Positions 9,052-16,802 of a stretch of DNA of 64,000 nucleotides are shown one piece after another. Position 1 is the stretch's first letter; each line of letters begins with the position of its first letter. The stretch is taken from positions 1 to 64,000 of the forward strand of contig JAFZRE010000019.1 in the NCBI GenBank assembly GCA_017620015.1, in the 5' to 3' direction. Source of the DNA: Bacteroidales bacterium. Lineage in GTDB: Bacteria; Bacteroidota; Bacteroidia; Bacteroidales; ML635J-15. Made by a program: the position numbers and the translations under genes. The notes beneath the pieces are model-generated. The model did no database searches, was not told the origin of the DNA, and worked only from the letters and a program-made list of their open reading frames with translations.

Positions 9052-9072
9052 ACCTAAAAAATTATGACAGCA

Positions 9073-9104
9073 CAAAGATAAGTGTTTTTTGTAAAATACA
9101 AAAA
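9073..9104 (-). promoter_or_regulatory. Promoter and palindromic operator of the DUF4143 ATPase
   Basis: On the minus strand TATCTTTG (9073-9080) is the -7 box. A palindrome TTTTGTA-AA-TACAAAA (9088-9104 region) lies where the -33 box would be. A second inverted repeat, ACACTTT-tgagcg-AAAGTGT, follows at about 9129-9149. Confidence 0.45.
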
Positions 9105-9115
9105 TATATCAAAAA

Positions 9116-9193
9116 TGTTTTTTATAAAGAACACTTTTGAGCGAAAGTGTATTTTGTAAAGAACACATAAAAAAGTTGGCACTGCCTTTCAAT
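9116..9193. repeat. 78-bp direct repeat, left copy
   Basis: This stretch is nearly identical to 10705-10779: TTTTTTATAAAGAACACTTT, GCGAAAGTGTATTTTGTAAA, then ACATAAAAAAGTTGGCACTG. The two copies bracket the minus-strand gene at 9556-10491. The right end of each copy runs into a terminator stem. Confidence 0.75.
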
Positions 9194-9254
9194 CTGAGAA
9201 AAGCAATGCCAATAGTTATCGTTATATGCAAAAAAAGTCGCCTTATGGCGACCT
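9178..9254 (-). terminator. Two terminator hairpins downstream of the poly-C lipoprotein gene
   Basis: GTCGCC-ttat-GGCGAC (9237-9252) followed on the minus strand by TTTTTTT is a clean intrinsic terminator. A second, imperfect 15-bp hairpin (TTGGCACTGCC with its partner at about 9199-9212) also ends in a minus-strand T-run. Confidence 0.65.
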
Positions 9255-9299
9255 TAAATATTTTGGAAAATCCTTTATCTGAGCAAATAGTATGGTGAT

Positions 9300-9490
9300 T
9301 TCGACCGGGGTCTCGTCAGTTTTTTCGTCATTCCGATGAAAGTCGGAATCTCGTCAGACTTTGTTGCGGATTGGTCTCAGGCGGTTGCAACGGGATACCG
9401 GCTTTCGCCGGTATGACGAAGGAGGGGGACGGTATGACGGTGAAAGGGCCCGATACGCCGGGGTGACGAGTAAGAAACGGTATGACGAGA
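9300..9490. repeat. Cluster of REP-like imperfect palindromes
   Basis: Units of the form GGGATACCGGCTTTCGCCGG-TATGACGA and ATTCCGATGAAAGTCGGAAT recur with decay, together with GGCGGTTGCAACGGG. These are typical short dispersed palindromes. There is no coding potential. Confidence 0.6.
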
Positions 9491-9555
9491 AAGAAAAACA
9501 AAAAAAGTGGGGGCGAGACACTGCCCCTCTTTTCTAAAAAATGAACACCGAAAGA

Positions 9556-10491
9556 TTATCTGTTTTTTATTTCCCAACCGTTTGCGGCAAACCACGCACT
9601 GTCCACTGCACGCATACCTTGTTTGGTACCACTCACATCTTCTGGCCAAGAGGCATCCCCCACATTTCCTGCAATAATTATGCCGGTACCAAGGACTTTC
9701 TTTGGGTTTATATCAATACGTGTTTGCAATGTATCACGTGCACGTTTAAATATACGTACTGGGGTGCCATCACACGGCATGCCTTCCTGATTTTGTCGTA
9801 AATCCATAAAATTTATAAAAACGTATTTATATTCCAGATCGCTAGCATATTTTTTTATAGAATCGGCCGGGGGGGGGGCAAAATCATAGGGTTCAACATT
9901 CCAATCTATATCAAACGTCTTTTCTTTTGTTGGAATTACAATTGTGTCGGTTGGGTCCGGTTGTGGGGTCGGTGGTGTTACCGGGTCATCTTCCTTGTCC
10001 TTGCAGGAGTTCATCATAGGCAAGGCAAAGAGCATAAGCAGTGGCAGCACAATGCGTAATGCCAATTCGCGGCAGCGGCGTGAGAATATATAATTCTTGC
10101 TTGGCTCAGGGATTGCAGCGACATCAACAACTACATCTGCAAGGTCAATGTTGCAGCCATCGGCGGAGTTGGGGTCAATGCAACTGAAAATAACATTCGT
10201 TTCTGTTTTGGGACTGACATTGTGAGATAATACAGGATTGTCATTGGAAACATAATATAGAAACTCATCTGCAAAAGCCACTCGTCCCAAATCTTTTACA
10301 CACGAAATAGGATGATCCTCATATTGAGTATAGGCTTCGCGCCCTCGTCTGCGTATGGCTTTCGGCACTTTTTTCATCTTTTGCCGATACCTATAAGCCA
10401 TTCCGAGACAAACCGAACTGTCAACTTCCATTCCAGCGCCTGCATACACGAAGTTTTTCAGCGAATTTCGTCTAATATCCCTATTGTCCAT
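9556..10491 (-). CDS. Unrecognised protein with internal lipobox and C10 tract
   Basis: A 311-residue open frame that I do not recognise. A basic hydrophobic stretch, RIVLPLLMLFALPMMNSC, with a lipobox-like cysteine lies near residue 160. It is preceded by a long N-terminal part rich in charged residues. Behind the cysteine comes a Pro/Asp linker (PVTPPTPQPDPTD) typical of Bacteroidales surface lipoproteins, then a domain of about 130 residues. Either the true start is close to the hydrophobic segment, or the N-terminal 150 residues are a cytoplasmic extension. The -7 box at 10575-10582 agrees with the long form. The codons for APPP contain ten consecutive C (9869-9878), so the frame can switch by slippage. 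Confidence 0.5.
   Translation of the reverse strand: MDNRDIRRNSLKNFVYAGAGMEVDSSVCLGMAYRYRQKMKKVPKAIRRRGREAYTQYEDHPISCVKDLGRVAFADEFLYYVSNDNPVLSHNVSPKTETNVIFSCIDPNSADGCNIDLADVVVDVAAIPEPSKNYIFSRRCRELALRIVLPLLMLFALPMMNSCKDKEDDPVTPPTPQPDPTDTIVIPTKEKTFDIDWNVEPYDFAPPPADSIKKYASDLEYKYVFINFMDLRQNQEGMPCDGTPVRIFKRARDTLQTRIDINPKKVLGTGIIIAGNVGDASWPEDVSGTKQGMRAVDSAWFAANGWEIKNR
9869..9878. repeat. Homopolymeric C10/G10 tract inside a reading frame
   Basis: There are ten consecutive G on the plus strand (C on the coding strand), in the codons for Ala-Pro-Pro-Pro. Gain or loss of one base would truncate the lipoprotein about 90 residues early. It is the only such tract I found in the window. Confidence 0.85.
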
Positions 10492-10574
10492 AAATTACCT
10501 TACACCGGTTATCCCATCGGCACATCGGTTTTTAATAATAGAATATATCGGCTGGTTATTTGCCAAACCGAGGG

Positions 10575-10582
10575 CAAATATA
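10575..10582 (-). promoter_or_regulatory. -7 box for the poly-C lipoprotein gene
   Basis: TATATTTG on the minus strand, about 85 bases upstream of the ATG at 10491. TTTGCCctcggtttGGCAAA follows immediately downstream. Confidence 0.45.
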
Positions 10583-10704
10583 AGAAACCATAACGATATG
10601 ACAAAAAATATTTTGAAATAAAACAAAAAAGTAGGGGTTATTTAGAAGAGAAATGGAGTTTCAGATATACACTACCAATCTCATCGGAGGCAATATAGAC
10701 GGAT

Positions 10705-10779
10705 AAGTGTTTTTTATAAAGAACACTTTTTGTGCGAAAGTGTATTTTGTAAAAAATACATAAAAAAGTTGGCACTGCC
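10705..10779. repeat. 78-bp direct repeat, right copy
   Basis: Partner of 9116-9193, with only a few differences. It ends in the first arm of the tyrS terminator. Confidence 0.75.
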
Positions 10780-10807
10780 TTTCAGTCGAAAAAAAACAGT
10801 GCCAAAC
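10764..10807 (-). terminator. tyrS terminator
   Basis: TTGGCACTG pairs with CAGTGCCAA. On the minus strand the stem is followed by TTTTTTATG. It lies about 50 bases beyond the tyrS stop. Confidence 0.7.
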
Positions 10808-10854
10808 TTTATTCGATTATATCTTTAATGCTTTAGAGCAAAGTCAAACTACTT

Positions 10855-12153
10855 CTATTCCGCAATCACCAAGAAGTAGTTCTTCTTTCCCTTCTGCACA
10901 AGCAAGTACTTGCCGTTGATGAGGTTGTCGGCATTGATGATTCCAGCCTCGTCGGAATACTTTTCCTTGTTGATGCTCATGCCGTTACCCTTGATGGTGC
11001 GTTTCAGTTCGCCCTTCGACGGGAAAATGTCGGTTTCGCCGGCAAGCAGGTCGAGGACATTTATGCCCTCAGCAAACTTTGCCTTTGCAACATTGTAGGT
11101 CGGAACACCATCGAAAACAGCAAGGAAAGTCTTTTCGTCAAGCTTGCGAAGTGCGTCGCTTGTTGCGTTGCCGAAAAGTATCTGCGAAGCCTCAACGGCT
11201 GCATCATATTCACTACGCGAATGAACCATAACGGTGATTTCCTCGGCAAGACGCTTCTGGAGGATTCGCATGTTTGGCGCTTCGTCGTGCTGTGCGATGA
11301 GCGCATCAATGGTTTCCTTGTCCAAAGTGGTGAATATCTTGATGTAACGCTTTGCATCGTCATCCGAAACATTGAGCCAGAACTGGTAGAACTTATATGG
11401 ACTGGTCTTTTCAGGGTCGAGCCATACATTGCCCGATTCGGTCTTGCCGAACTTTACGCCGTCCGACTTTGTGATAAGCGGACAGGTAAGTGCGTAAGCT
11501 TCTCCACCGCATGTGCGACGGATTAGTTCTGTACCGGTGGTAATGTTGCCCCACTGGTCGCTTCCGCCCATCTGCAACTTGCAGTTCTTGGTCTGGTACA
11601 GGTGAAGGAAGTCGTAACCCTGCAGAAGCTGGTAGGTGAATTCGGTAAATGACATTCCGTCGCGTGCTTCACCGTTGAGACGCTTCTTTACCGAATCCTT
11701 TGCCATCATATAGTTGACTGTGATAAGCTTGCCAACCTTACGAGCGAACTCGAGGAAAGTGAAGTCCTTCATCCAATCGTAGTTGTTGACGAGTTCGGCC
11801 TTGTTTGGAATATCGGATTCGAAGTCGAGGAACTTTGCGAGCTGGTTCTTGATGCACTGCTGGTTGTGACGCAGGGTTTCCTCGTCGAGCAGGTTGCGTT
11901 CTAGCGACTTTCCCGACGGGTCGCCAATCATACCTGTTGCACCGCCGATAAGGGCGATAGGCTTATGTCCGCAGTTCTGCAAGTGCTTGAGCATCATTAT
12001 GCCGCACAAATGTCCGATATGAAGTGAGTCGGCAGTCGGGTCAATGCCCACGTATGCCGCAACGTGTTCTTTTTGTAGTGCTTCTTCGGTGCCAGGAATC
12101 ATATCCTGCAGCATTCCTCTCCATTTGAGTTCTTCTATGAAATTTTTCATCAC
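10855..12153 (-). CDS. tyrS: Tyrosyl-tRNA synthetase
   Basis: A 432-residue class I aminoacyl-tRNA synthetase of the bacterial TyrRS type, charging tRNA-Tyr in the cytosol. HIGHLCG (about residues 41-47) is the HIGH motif. [12 protein letters not shown] precedes it, [12 protein letters not shown] binds tyrosine, and KFGKTESG (about 234-241) stands for KMSKS. The C-terminal S4-like RNA-binding region has the usual [16 protein letters not shown]. Length is normal for the family. It is monocistronic, with a -7 box at 12171-12178 and a hairpin terminator. Confidence 0.97.
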   Translation of the reverse strand: MMKNFIEELKWRGMLQDMIPGTEEALQKEHVAAYVGIDPTADSLHIGHLCGIMMLKHLQNCGHKPIALIGGATGMIGDPSGKSLERNLLDEETLRHNQQCIKNQLAKFLDFESDIPNKAELVNNYDWMKDFTFLEFARKVGKLITVNYMMAKDSVKKRLNGEARDGMSFTEFTYQLLQGYDFLHLYQTKNCKLQMGGSDQWGNITTGTELIRRTCGGEAYALTCPLITKSDGVKFGKTESGNVWLDPEKTSPYKFYQFWLNVSDDDAKRYIKIFTTLDKETIDALIAQHDEAPNMRILQKRLAEEITVMVHSRSEYDAAVEASQILFGNATSDALRKLDEKTFLAVFDGVPTYNVAKAKFAEGINVLDLLAGETDIFPSKGELKRTIKGNGMSINKEKYSDEAGIINADNLINGKYLLVQKGKKNYFLVIAE

Positions 12154-12170
12154 GATAAATAATTTGGGTG

Positions 12171-12178
12171 CAAAATTA
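12171..12178 (-). promoter_or_regulatory. -7 box of tyrS
   Basis: TAATTTTG on the minus strand, 18 bases upstream of the ATG. The leader is therefore very short and has no room for a T-box. Confidence 0.55.
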
Positions 12179-12253
12179 AAAAATATTTACGAGTTACGAT
12201 TGTCGTTTTTGATGTCATGATGAATTTATTTCAGCATTTGTTACTAAGATCTT

Positions 12254-12310
12254 GTCCTTCGATACTTCGACAAGCTCAGCAAGCGAGGCTCAGGAAGCAG
12301 TTCAGGATGA
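12254..12310. repeat. Dispersed repeat with CTTCGACAAGCTCAG core
   Basis: CTTCGACAAGCTCAG and TTCAGGATGAC are the cores of two dispersed palindromic repeats. The first returns inverted at 16329-16346 (CTGAGCTTGTCGAAGGG) and the second, diverged, at 31564-31590. Confidence 0.55.
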
Positions 12311-12343
12311 CCGAACGCTTAAACAAGTTCAGAATCTTTTTCC

Positions 12344-13237
12344 CTACTTATACAATTTGTACATCCCGTCTATCTGCCGTTTTATCTCCTTGCGGAACTT
12401 TTCGGGGGCAAGCACCTCCACCATATCTTCCATCGAGAGCAATTCCATTAAAAAATCGAAGGAGGGAACCATGTAGTACGAGAAAATAGAGTACTCTTCC
12501 TTTGTTTCGGTTTCCTTCTGTGAGGAATGCAGAGGAAGTGTGCGAATGTGTCCGCGTTGCTCGTCGATAACCTTGATTTTTACTAGTTCCGGTTTCTCTC
12601 CGCCACCGACAATGCCATACAGCGGTTCAAAGTATTCCTTTGCATCGAAACTTTTGGGCAACTTGAATTTCTTGTCGGTACTGTGCATCGACATCACGCG
12701 GTCAAAGGCATAGCATTTCAGTTTTTTGTCGTAGGTATTCTTGCCAAACACATACCACCTCTGCTTGAAACATTTTATACAATATGGCTGCAAGTTGAAT
12801 GTCCTCGGCTCATCATCGAGGAATCTCTGGTAGGTAACTTCGAGTTCGGTATTTGCCCGCATTGCATCGACAACAGTCTTTACATATTGCTGTCCGCCAG
12901 GCACTTCATCGAATAGAATTCTGTCGCGCATGTCCGAACATTCAAGTAGCAAATTGTTGATAGACAGCGAACTGAGTAGCCAGTTGCGGAAACCTTCGAA
13001 GTTGAGTTCTTCTTCGGCAATGTAGTAGCCGCGAGCCTTGTCGTACTTAATTTCGATGCCAAACATATCGGCAATCGCATCCTTGTGGTTGAAGAATGTG
13101 CGCTGTGCCAGTTCTTGTCCATTTTCGTTCAATACGCTTCTGTTCCACTCGCGCTGTAAATCGTCGAACTGAATATATTTGTAACGCTGTATAGTGTCAA
13201 TCAGCCACACATACCTATTGAAAAAATTTCTTGCCAT
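12344..13237 (-). CDS. WYL-domain transcriptional regulator
   Basis: A 297-residue protein with an N-terminal winged-helix-like part (YIQFDDLQREWNRS, AQRTFFNHKDAIADMFGIEI) and a WYL domain at about 120-210 (VTYQRFLDDEPRTFNLQPYCIKCFKQRWYVFG). The C-terminal extension is of the WCX type. WYL proteins sense ligands, often nucleic-acid derived, and regulate stress or defence genes. Its -7 box (13262-13269) sits 25 bases upstream. It lies between tyrS and the accessory region, so it might control neighbours, but nothing in the sequence proves that. Confidence 0.85.
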   Translation of the reverse strand: MARNFFNRYVWLIDTIQRYKYIQFDDLQREWNRSVLNENGQELAQRTFFNHKDAIADMFGIEIKYDKARGYYIAEEELNFEGFRNWLLSSLSINNLLLECSDMRDRILFDEVPGGQQYVKTVVDAMRANTELEVTYQRFLDDEPRTFNLQPYCIKCFKQRWYVFGKNTYDKKLKCYAFDRVMSMHSTDKKFKLPKSFDAKEYFEPLYGIVGGGEKPELVKIKVIDEQRGHIRTLPLHSSQKETETKEEYSIFSYYMVPSFDFLMELLSMEDMVEVLAPEKFRKEIKRQIDGMYKLYK

Positions 13238-13261
13238 ATAGTTTCTTCTTTAAATTCAGCG

Positions 13262-13269
13262 CAAAGGTA
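13262..13269 (-). promoter_or_regulatory. -7 box of the WYL regulator gene
   Basis: TACCTTTG on the minus strand, 25 bases before the ATG at 13237. Confidence 0.5.
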
Positions 13270-13390
13270 AAATACTGCATTGCCAAAAACAAGCAGTGTA
13301 AAAAGATTTTTTAATTGACAATTAACAATGGATAATGTACAATGGCTATTTTCGATAATGCACTGCGAAAATACAAAAAAAAATCCTCAC

Positions 13391-13424
13391 TGCCGAACTT
13401 TGGCAATTTGCACCCCTACCTTTG
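13391..13424 (+). promoter_or_regulatory. Shared-type promoter (copy 1): palindrome plus -7 box
   Basis: TGCCGAACTTTGGCA (13391-13405), then 11 bases, then TACCTTTG (13417-13424). The same palindrome with the same 11-base gap occurs at 29040-29073 and 30951-30984. It drives the small-gene cluster starting at 13446. Confidence 0.65.
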
Positions 13425-13445
13425 CTTCGAGAAAAACAAAGGACA

Positions 13446-13991
13446 ATGATACGGATAGTATTTGCAATATTGATAATTGGTACGCTTGCAAGTCTGATTG
13501 CAATGGCGCTGAAAGGAAGGATCGTTCCCTCTGAAAAAATTTACAGACAGTCGCGCAAGGCATTGGCAGACGAAGGTTACCGCACCGAAAAAGTTGAGGG
13601 TCTAAATTATATGTGGATTGGTAGCAACCCCGTGATTTATAGCATCGACCCGATGGAAGGCATCAACTTGCTGAGGTTGCGGTTTTATCTAGTCGAGGAA
13701 TTTGACGGACTCGAAGATGTGAACCGCGAAGGAATGGTCGTCATTGCCAACAACCTTAACCTGGAATATGGCATGTCGTTCTTCATCGACTTCGACGAGC
13801 CAAACTCGATAAGCATGGCTTACGAGGCGCGAATCCGCAACATCGACGACTTTATGGCGGAAACAAAACGCTTCATGGAAATGCACAATGCCGCCGAAGA
13901 TTATGTGAAACTGTCGATGCCCGCACTTATTGAGGAGTTTCCGCTAGTGGTTGACAACGAAGGAATTGGATTCAAAATAGCGAAAGGATAA
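13446..13991 (+). CDS. Membrane-anchored protein of unknown function
   Basis: 181 residues from the ATG at 13446, preceded by AAAGGA. An N-terminal transmembrane segment (IVFAILIIGTLASLIAMAL) is followed by a soluble domain rich in acidic residues. I do not recognise a family. It is the first gene of a run of small plus-strand genes (13.4-16.3 kb) whose spacing of 5-50 bases suggests one operon, and it is driven by the shared-type promoter at 13391-13424. Its codon use looks like that of the housekeeping genes, unlike the AT-richer genes further right. Confidence 0.75.
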   Translation: MIRIVFAILIIGTLASLIAMALKGRIVPSEKIYRQSRKALADEGYRTEKVEGLNYMWIGSNPVIYSIDPMEGINLLRLRFYLVEEFDGLEDVNREGMVVIANNLNLEYGMSFFIDFDEPNSISMAYEARIRNIDDFMAETKRFMEMHNAAEDYVKLSMPALIEEFPLVVDNEGIGFKIAKG

Positions 13992-13995
13992 TATT

Positions 13996-14172
13996 ATGAT
14001 TATGGATTTATTTAAAACAAAAAGCGTTGTTTGCCAGCATTGTGGCGAGGTTTTAGGCACTTCAATAGGTTTGGATATATTAGTAGATCCGACACCAGCA
14101 ACTCATTTCATTCTAATGTGTCCCCACTGTGGAAAGTTGGTATTCAAGCATTTTACAGGATTTAGGAAATAA
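13996..14172 (+). CDS. Small zinc-ribbon protein
   Basis: A 58-residue ORF starting four bases after the preceding stop. Two CxxC knuckles, VVCQHCG near residue 13 and LMCPHCG near 43, make a four-cysteine zinc ribbon. Such proteins often bind nucleic acid or serve as regulators, but no specific role can be given. A second, unrelated zinc-ribbon protein at 31008 sits behind the same promoter type. Confidence 0.7.
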   Translation: MIMDLFKTKSVVCQHCGEVLGTSIGLDILVDPTPATHFILMCPHCGKLVFKHFTGFRK

Positions 14173-14194
14173 TAACTTTAAAAAGATAAACTTC

Positions 14195-14686
14195 ATGAAA
14201 ACTAGAAATTTGATTTTATGTGCTTTTGCACTTGCTTCATTGTCAAGCTGTACGGCGACAACACAGTGTTCGGATTATTCCTACTCGGAATACAAGACAG
14301 CATCAATACCCGCACCAGTAATCTATAGTATTCCGCAGATTGCCGAATTGAATGTGTCGGAAACGAGGATTACCTATACAGAACGCCTGAATATTCGCGT
14401 AAAGGACTACAATAATTCGCAGATTGACATTGTAGCCCAAGGCGAAAAGGAGGTTGTTATTGGCAACGCCATTAAACAGCATAATTGCGATGTGCTTGTC
14501 CAGCCTATTGTTGACATAGCTAGCGACAAGGACGGATTCCTGGTCGTAACAGTGAGCGGATATCCAGCAACCTACAAGAATTTCAGGAACTATACAAGCG
14601 ATGATGAATGGATTATGAAACTGCACGACACGGATGCCGACACTAAGGAGAAAAAGCAGGCTCCATTGGTAATCAAAGAAAAGTAA
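14195..14686 (+). CDS. Lipoprotein of unknown function
   Basis: The start at 14195 gives a lipoprotein signal, MKTRNLILCAFALASLSSC, and 163 residues. The frame is open upstream to 14129, but that part overlaps the zinc-ribbon gene. The mature part contains a beta-rich domain with TERLNIRVKDYNN and NCDVLVQPIVDIASDKDGFLVV. That second phrase resembles Bacteroidales lipoproteins that deal with an unknown envelope function. The family is not recognised. Confidence 0.75.
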   Translation: MKTRNLILCAFALASLSSCTATTQCSDYSYSEYKTASIPAPVIYSIPQIAELNVSETRITYTERLNIRVKDYNNSQIDIVAQGEKEVVIGNAIKQHNCDVLVQPIVDIASDKDGFLVVTVSGYPATYKNFRNYTSDDEWIMKLHDTDADTKEKKQAPLVIKEK

Positions 14687-14731
14687 TTGCATGAAAATAA
14701 ACTTATTAATAACCATTAAAAAACTAATGTT

Positions 14732-14860
14732 ATGATTAAAGATTTTGAGTATGGTCCATACGATGAGGACGATTATGATGATGATTTTGAAACTGGGTAT
14801 GTAATTGGTTCGCTTATCGGCGAAGCTCTTGGAAGTCTGTTCGGCGATGAAGATGATTAA
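14732..14860 (+). CDS. Acidic 42-residue peptide
   Basis: A small ORF with a strongly acidic N-terminal half (DEDDYDDDFE) and a glycine-rich helix-like stretch (YVIGSLIGEALGSLFG). It lies 45 bases behind the lipoprotein gene in the same orientation. No family is recognised. Its support is its position in the run of small genes and its biased composition. Confidence 0.45.
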   Translation: MIKDFEYGPYDEDDYDDDFETGYVIGSLIGEALGSLFGDEDD

Positions 14861-14865
14861 TTTAA

Positions 14866-15054
14866 GCAGATTGTTATGGAAAGGAATTTAGTCACGACCT
14901 GACGAAAGGAAAGTTTCCCGAAGAAATGAAGCCATTTGAGAAAGGCGTAGGTCCAGCGGTTAGTGTTGGCAAGGTAACAGGAAACATAATTTCCGATATG
15001 ATTGATGGTATCGTTGACTTTTTTTGCGATGGTGATGAAGAGAAAAAAGAATGA
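14866..15054 (+). CDS. Small ORF, possibly frameshifted at its start
   Basis: The frame ending at 15054 is open from 14866 and reads plausibly (KEFSHDLTKGKFPEEMKPFE..., GNIISDMIDGIVDFFCDGDE). Its first in-frame ATG is only at 14926, which would give 42 residues. An ATG at 14876 lies one frame off and would join with a single-base shift. It is either a small protein starting at 14926 or a broken longer one. Like its neighbour it has an acidic tail. Confidence 0.35.
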   Translation, partial: ADCYGKEFSHDLTKGKFPEEMKPFEKGVGPAVSVGKVTGNIISDMIDGIVDFFCDGDEEKKE

Positions 15055-15103
15055 CGGCGTTAGAGCATAATAAAGTTAGTAAATAATTATAAAACAATTG
15101 GTT

Positions 15104-15748
15104 ATGAACATAAGAGAAATATTGCATGACTATTCGTTGCAGCAAATTGAGGAACAGATAATACATTATAGAAATTGTCCCTTAAATGTTGAAAGTGAAA
15201 CAATTACTTCGTTTATGCAAATGCGAAAGGACATAATCAACCATAATGTGCTTCAGCATCAGGAGGAGATTCTGCCCGACATAATTGCCTACAACGACGC
15301 GCTGATTGAGGCATTGCGGATAACTTACGAAAAATATCACATTGTTTACGAAGCCAACAAAGCCCTTGGCGAAGACATAGAAGTCGACGGTAAGTGCCTT
15401 TTAGGTAAAGACTACCCTAAACTGCATCCGCTGCAAGATAGCGACCGCGATGAACTTTGGTGGGCATTGTGGGATTCTCAATATGCTGGTTGGGATAGTT
15501 GCGTGGCTGGTTGGGTGGTAAGTCCATACGATAGTTTCGACGATTTAATAGGCAAGCGTAGTAGTTGTAAACATGACTCGGATATTTGGACGAAGAATTG
15601 GAACGCAGGTCTCGATGAAGAACTTACCAAGAATTTGCACTTGACCCTCCCGTTTAGTCAAATATTCCTGAAAAGCAATTTTGCCATAACCGATTTCATC
15701 TATTGCCGTGACTTTTATCACGAAATTACCGTAAAGATAAATTATTGA
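15104..15748 (+). CDS. Protein of unknown function, 214 residues
   Basis: The start is the ATG at 15104. The N-terminal half is predicted helical (REILHDYSLQQIEEQIIHYR), with many acidic and aromatic residues. The central part has repeated tryptophans (DELWWALWDSQYAGWDSCVAGWVV). There is no signal peptide or membrane segment. It is the longest gene of the small-gene run and may be an effector or immunity-type protein, but that is a guess from company only. Confidence 0.65.
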   Translation: MNIREILHDYSLQQIEEQIIHYRNCPLNVESETITSFMQMRKDIINHNVLQHQEEILPDIIAYNDALIEALRITYEKYHIVYEANKALGEDIEVDGKCLLGKDYPKLHPLQDSDRDELWWALWDSQYAGWDSCVAGWVVSPYDSFDDLIGKRSSCKHDSDIWTKNWNAGLDEELTKNLHLTLPFSQIFLKSNFAITDFIYCRDFYHEITVKINY

Positions 15749-15783
15749 ATAACAAGAGTATAAACATTTAAACTTAATTGAAA

Positions 15784-16134
15784 ATGAAAAAGTTATTAGT
15801 ATTACTGATGTTCGTGGCAATATGTGCCACAGCATTCTCGCAAAGTATTTCACACATCGAGAATAAAAATCACTTCTACCGCATCTACAACGAAAAAAAT
15901 GTGGAGGTTAAAGCCGTTGGCGACTATGTTGGAACTTTGGTAGGACATGGCAGCAAGTTCTTCATCGTGGTAAAGAACGGGTTCTACGACCTGTATGACA
16001 TGCAAGGCCACAAGTATAAATCGATTTCCACTACGGTGGGCGATATTGTTTCCGTTTCGGGCGACACCTTCGTCGTGAGGAAGAACGGATATACTACTGT
16101 TTACAACAGCAAGGGAGAGAAAATAAAACAATAA
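15784..16134 (+). CDS. Secreted protein of unknown function
   Basis: 116 residues with a Sec signal, MKKLLVLLMFVAICATAFSQ, cleaved behind the usual AFSQ of Bacteroidales exported proteins. The mature part is three or four beta-hairpin repeats (FYRIYNEKNVEVKAVGDYVG, NGFYDLYDMQGHKYKSIS, NGYTTVYNSKGEKIK), like a short WG-type or blade repeat. The third and fourth positions of the repeats share NGxxxxYxxxGxK. It follows the 214-residue gene by 35 bases. Confidence 0.7.
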   Translation: MKKLLVLLMFVAICATAFSQSISHIENKNHFYRIYNEKNVEVKAVGDYVGTLVGHGSKFFIVVKNGFYDLYDMQGHKYKSISTTVGDIVSVSGDTFVVRKNGYTTVYNSKGEKIKQ

Positions 16135-16153
16135 CGATTAAAAACATTTGAAT

Positions 16154-16312
16154 ATGAGTTCTGATTTCATTAAAGCCGGTCTAAAGGCACTGGCAGCAAT
16201 AGCAGCGGTGGTTGCAGGCGGAACGCTAGCCAAGAAAGCCGCTGAGGACTACAAGCGTGGCAGGGAATTGCAAGCAAACAACAACAAAAAGACGGAAAAG
16301 ATAACAGCGTAA
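16154..16312 (+). CDS. 52-residue membrane peptide
   Basis: A small ORF 19 bases behind the secreted-protein gene. It has one alanine/glycine-rich hydrophobic stretch (LKALAAIAAVVAGGTLA) followed by a basic, glutamine/asparagine-rich tail. Its design (short N-terminus, one membrane helix, charged tail) is like that of the peptides at 26993 and 27947, though sequence identity is low. It may be a distant member of the same peptide group. Confidence 0.55.
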   Translation: MSSDFIKAGLKALAAIAAVVAGGTLAKKAAEDYKRGRELQANNNKKTEKITA

Positions 16313-16695
16313 TGAGCCACCTTCGCCCCCTGAGCTTGTCGAAGGGTTGAGGTGGCGGTTTCTGGGTTTCAATGCCTTCGGCGTTTCTATGGCTGCGCCG
16401 TTTGAAAGTTTCAAGGCTTCGCCGTTTCAATGGCTGACGCCGTTTGAAGGTTTAACAGTTCAACGTGGGCTAAAAGGCTGAAAAAGGACCACTTGAGAAG
16501 TCTGGATGGGCTGTTCGACTGTTAGCCTTTCAGCCTGTTCGCCTTCAAGCCAAACATTTGTTTTTCTCAGTTGCCACACGGCAACGACAGTCCGCGCAAA
16601 GCATACCGTTTGGAATATCTGCTGGTTGGAAAAGCTCTGGAAATTTGCCAGTAGTTGCTGCAGGATTTTGGAAGGTATAGGCGTGGACTGCTTTT

Positions 16696-16749
16696 GGGGG
16701 CGCATAACGTTAAAGACATTAAAGGCTTTAACGTCCTTAATGCGCCCCC
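16696..16749. repeat. Two-part hairpin, 9 bp plus 9 bp
   Basis: GGGGGCGCA (16696-16704) pairs with TGCGCCCCC (16741-16749). Inside, ACGTTAAAG (16707-16715) pairs with CTTTAACGT (16725-16733). C and A runs follow, not T, so it is not a typical plus-strand terminator. On the minus strand it ends in AAAAG. Confidence 0.7.
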
Positions 16750-16794
16750 CAAAAAACAGCCACACTTTTTATGGTGCTATTTAGAAATATTCTT

Positions 16795-16802
16795 TATCTT
16801 TG
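16795..16802 (+). promoter_or_regulatory. Candidate promoter of the radical-SAM cluster
   Basis: TATCTTTG followed by TAGCAAC. The promoter of the STAND operon (20164-20171) reads TATATTTG followed by the same TAGCAAC. Confidence 0.4.

Larger units (their letters stand above)
10492..10854. other. Gene-free spacer with promoter, repeat and terminator
   Basis: The spacer contains the minus-strand promoter of the poly-C gene (TATATTTG, 10575-10582) with a nearby TTTGCC..GGCAAA inverted repeat, the right copy of the 78-bp repeat (10705-10779) and the tyrS terminator. No further gene is seen. Confidence 0.6.
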
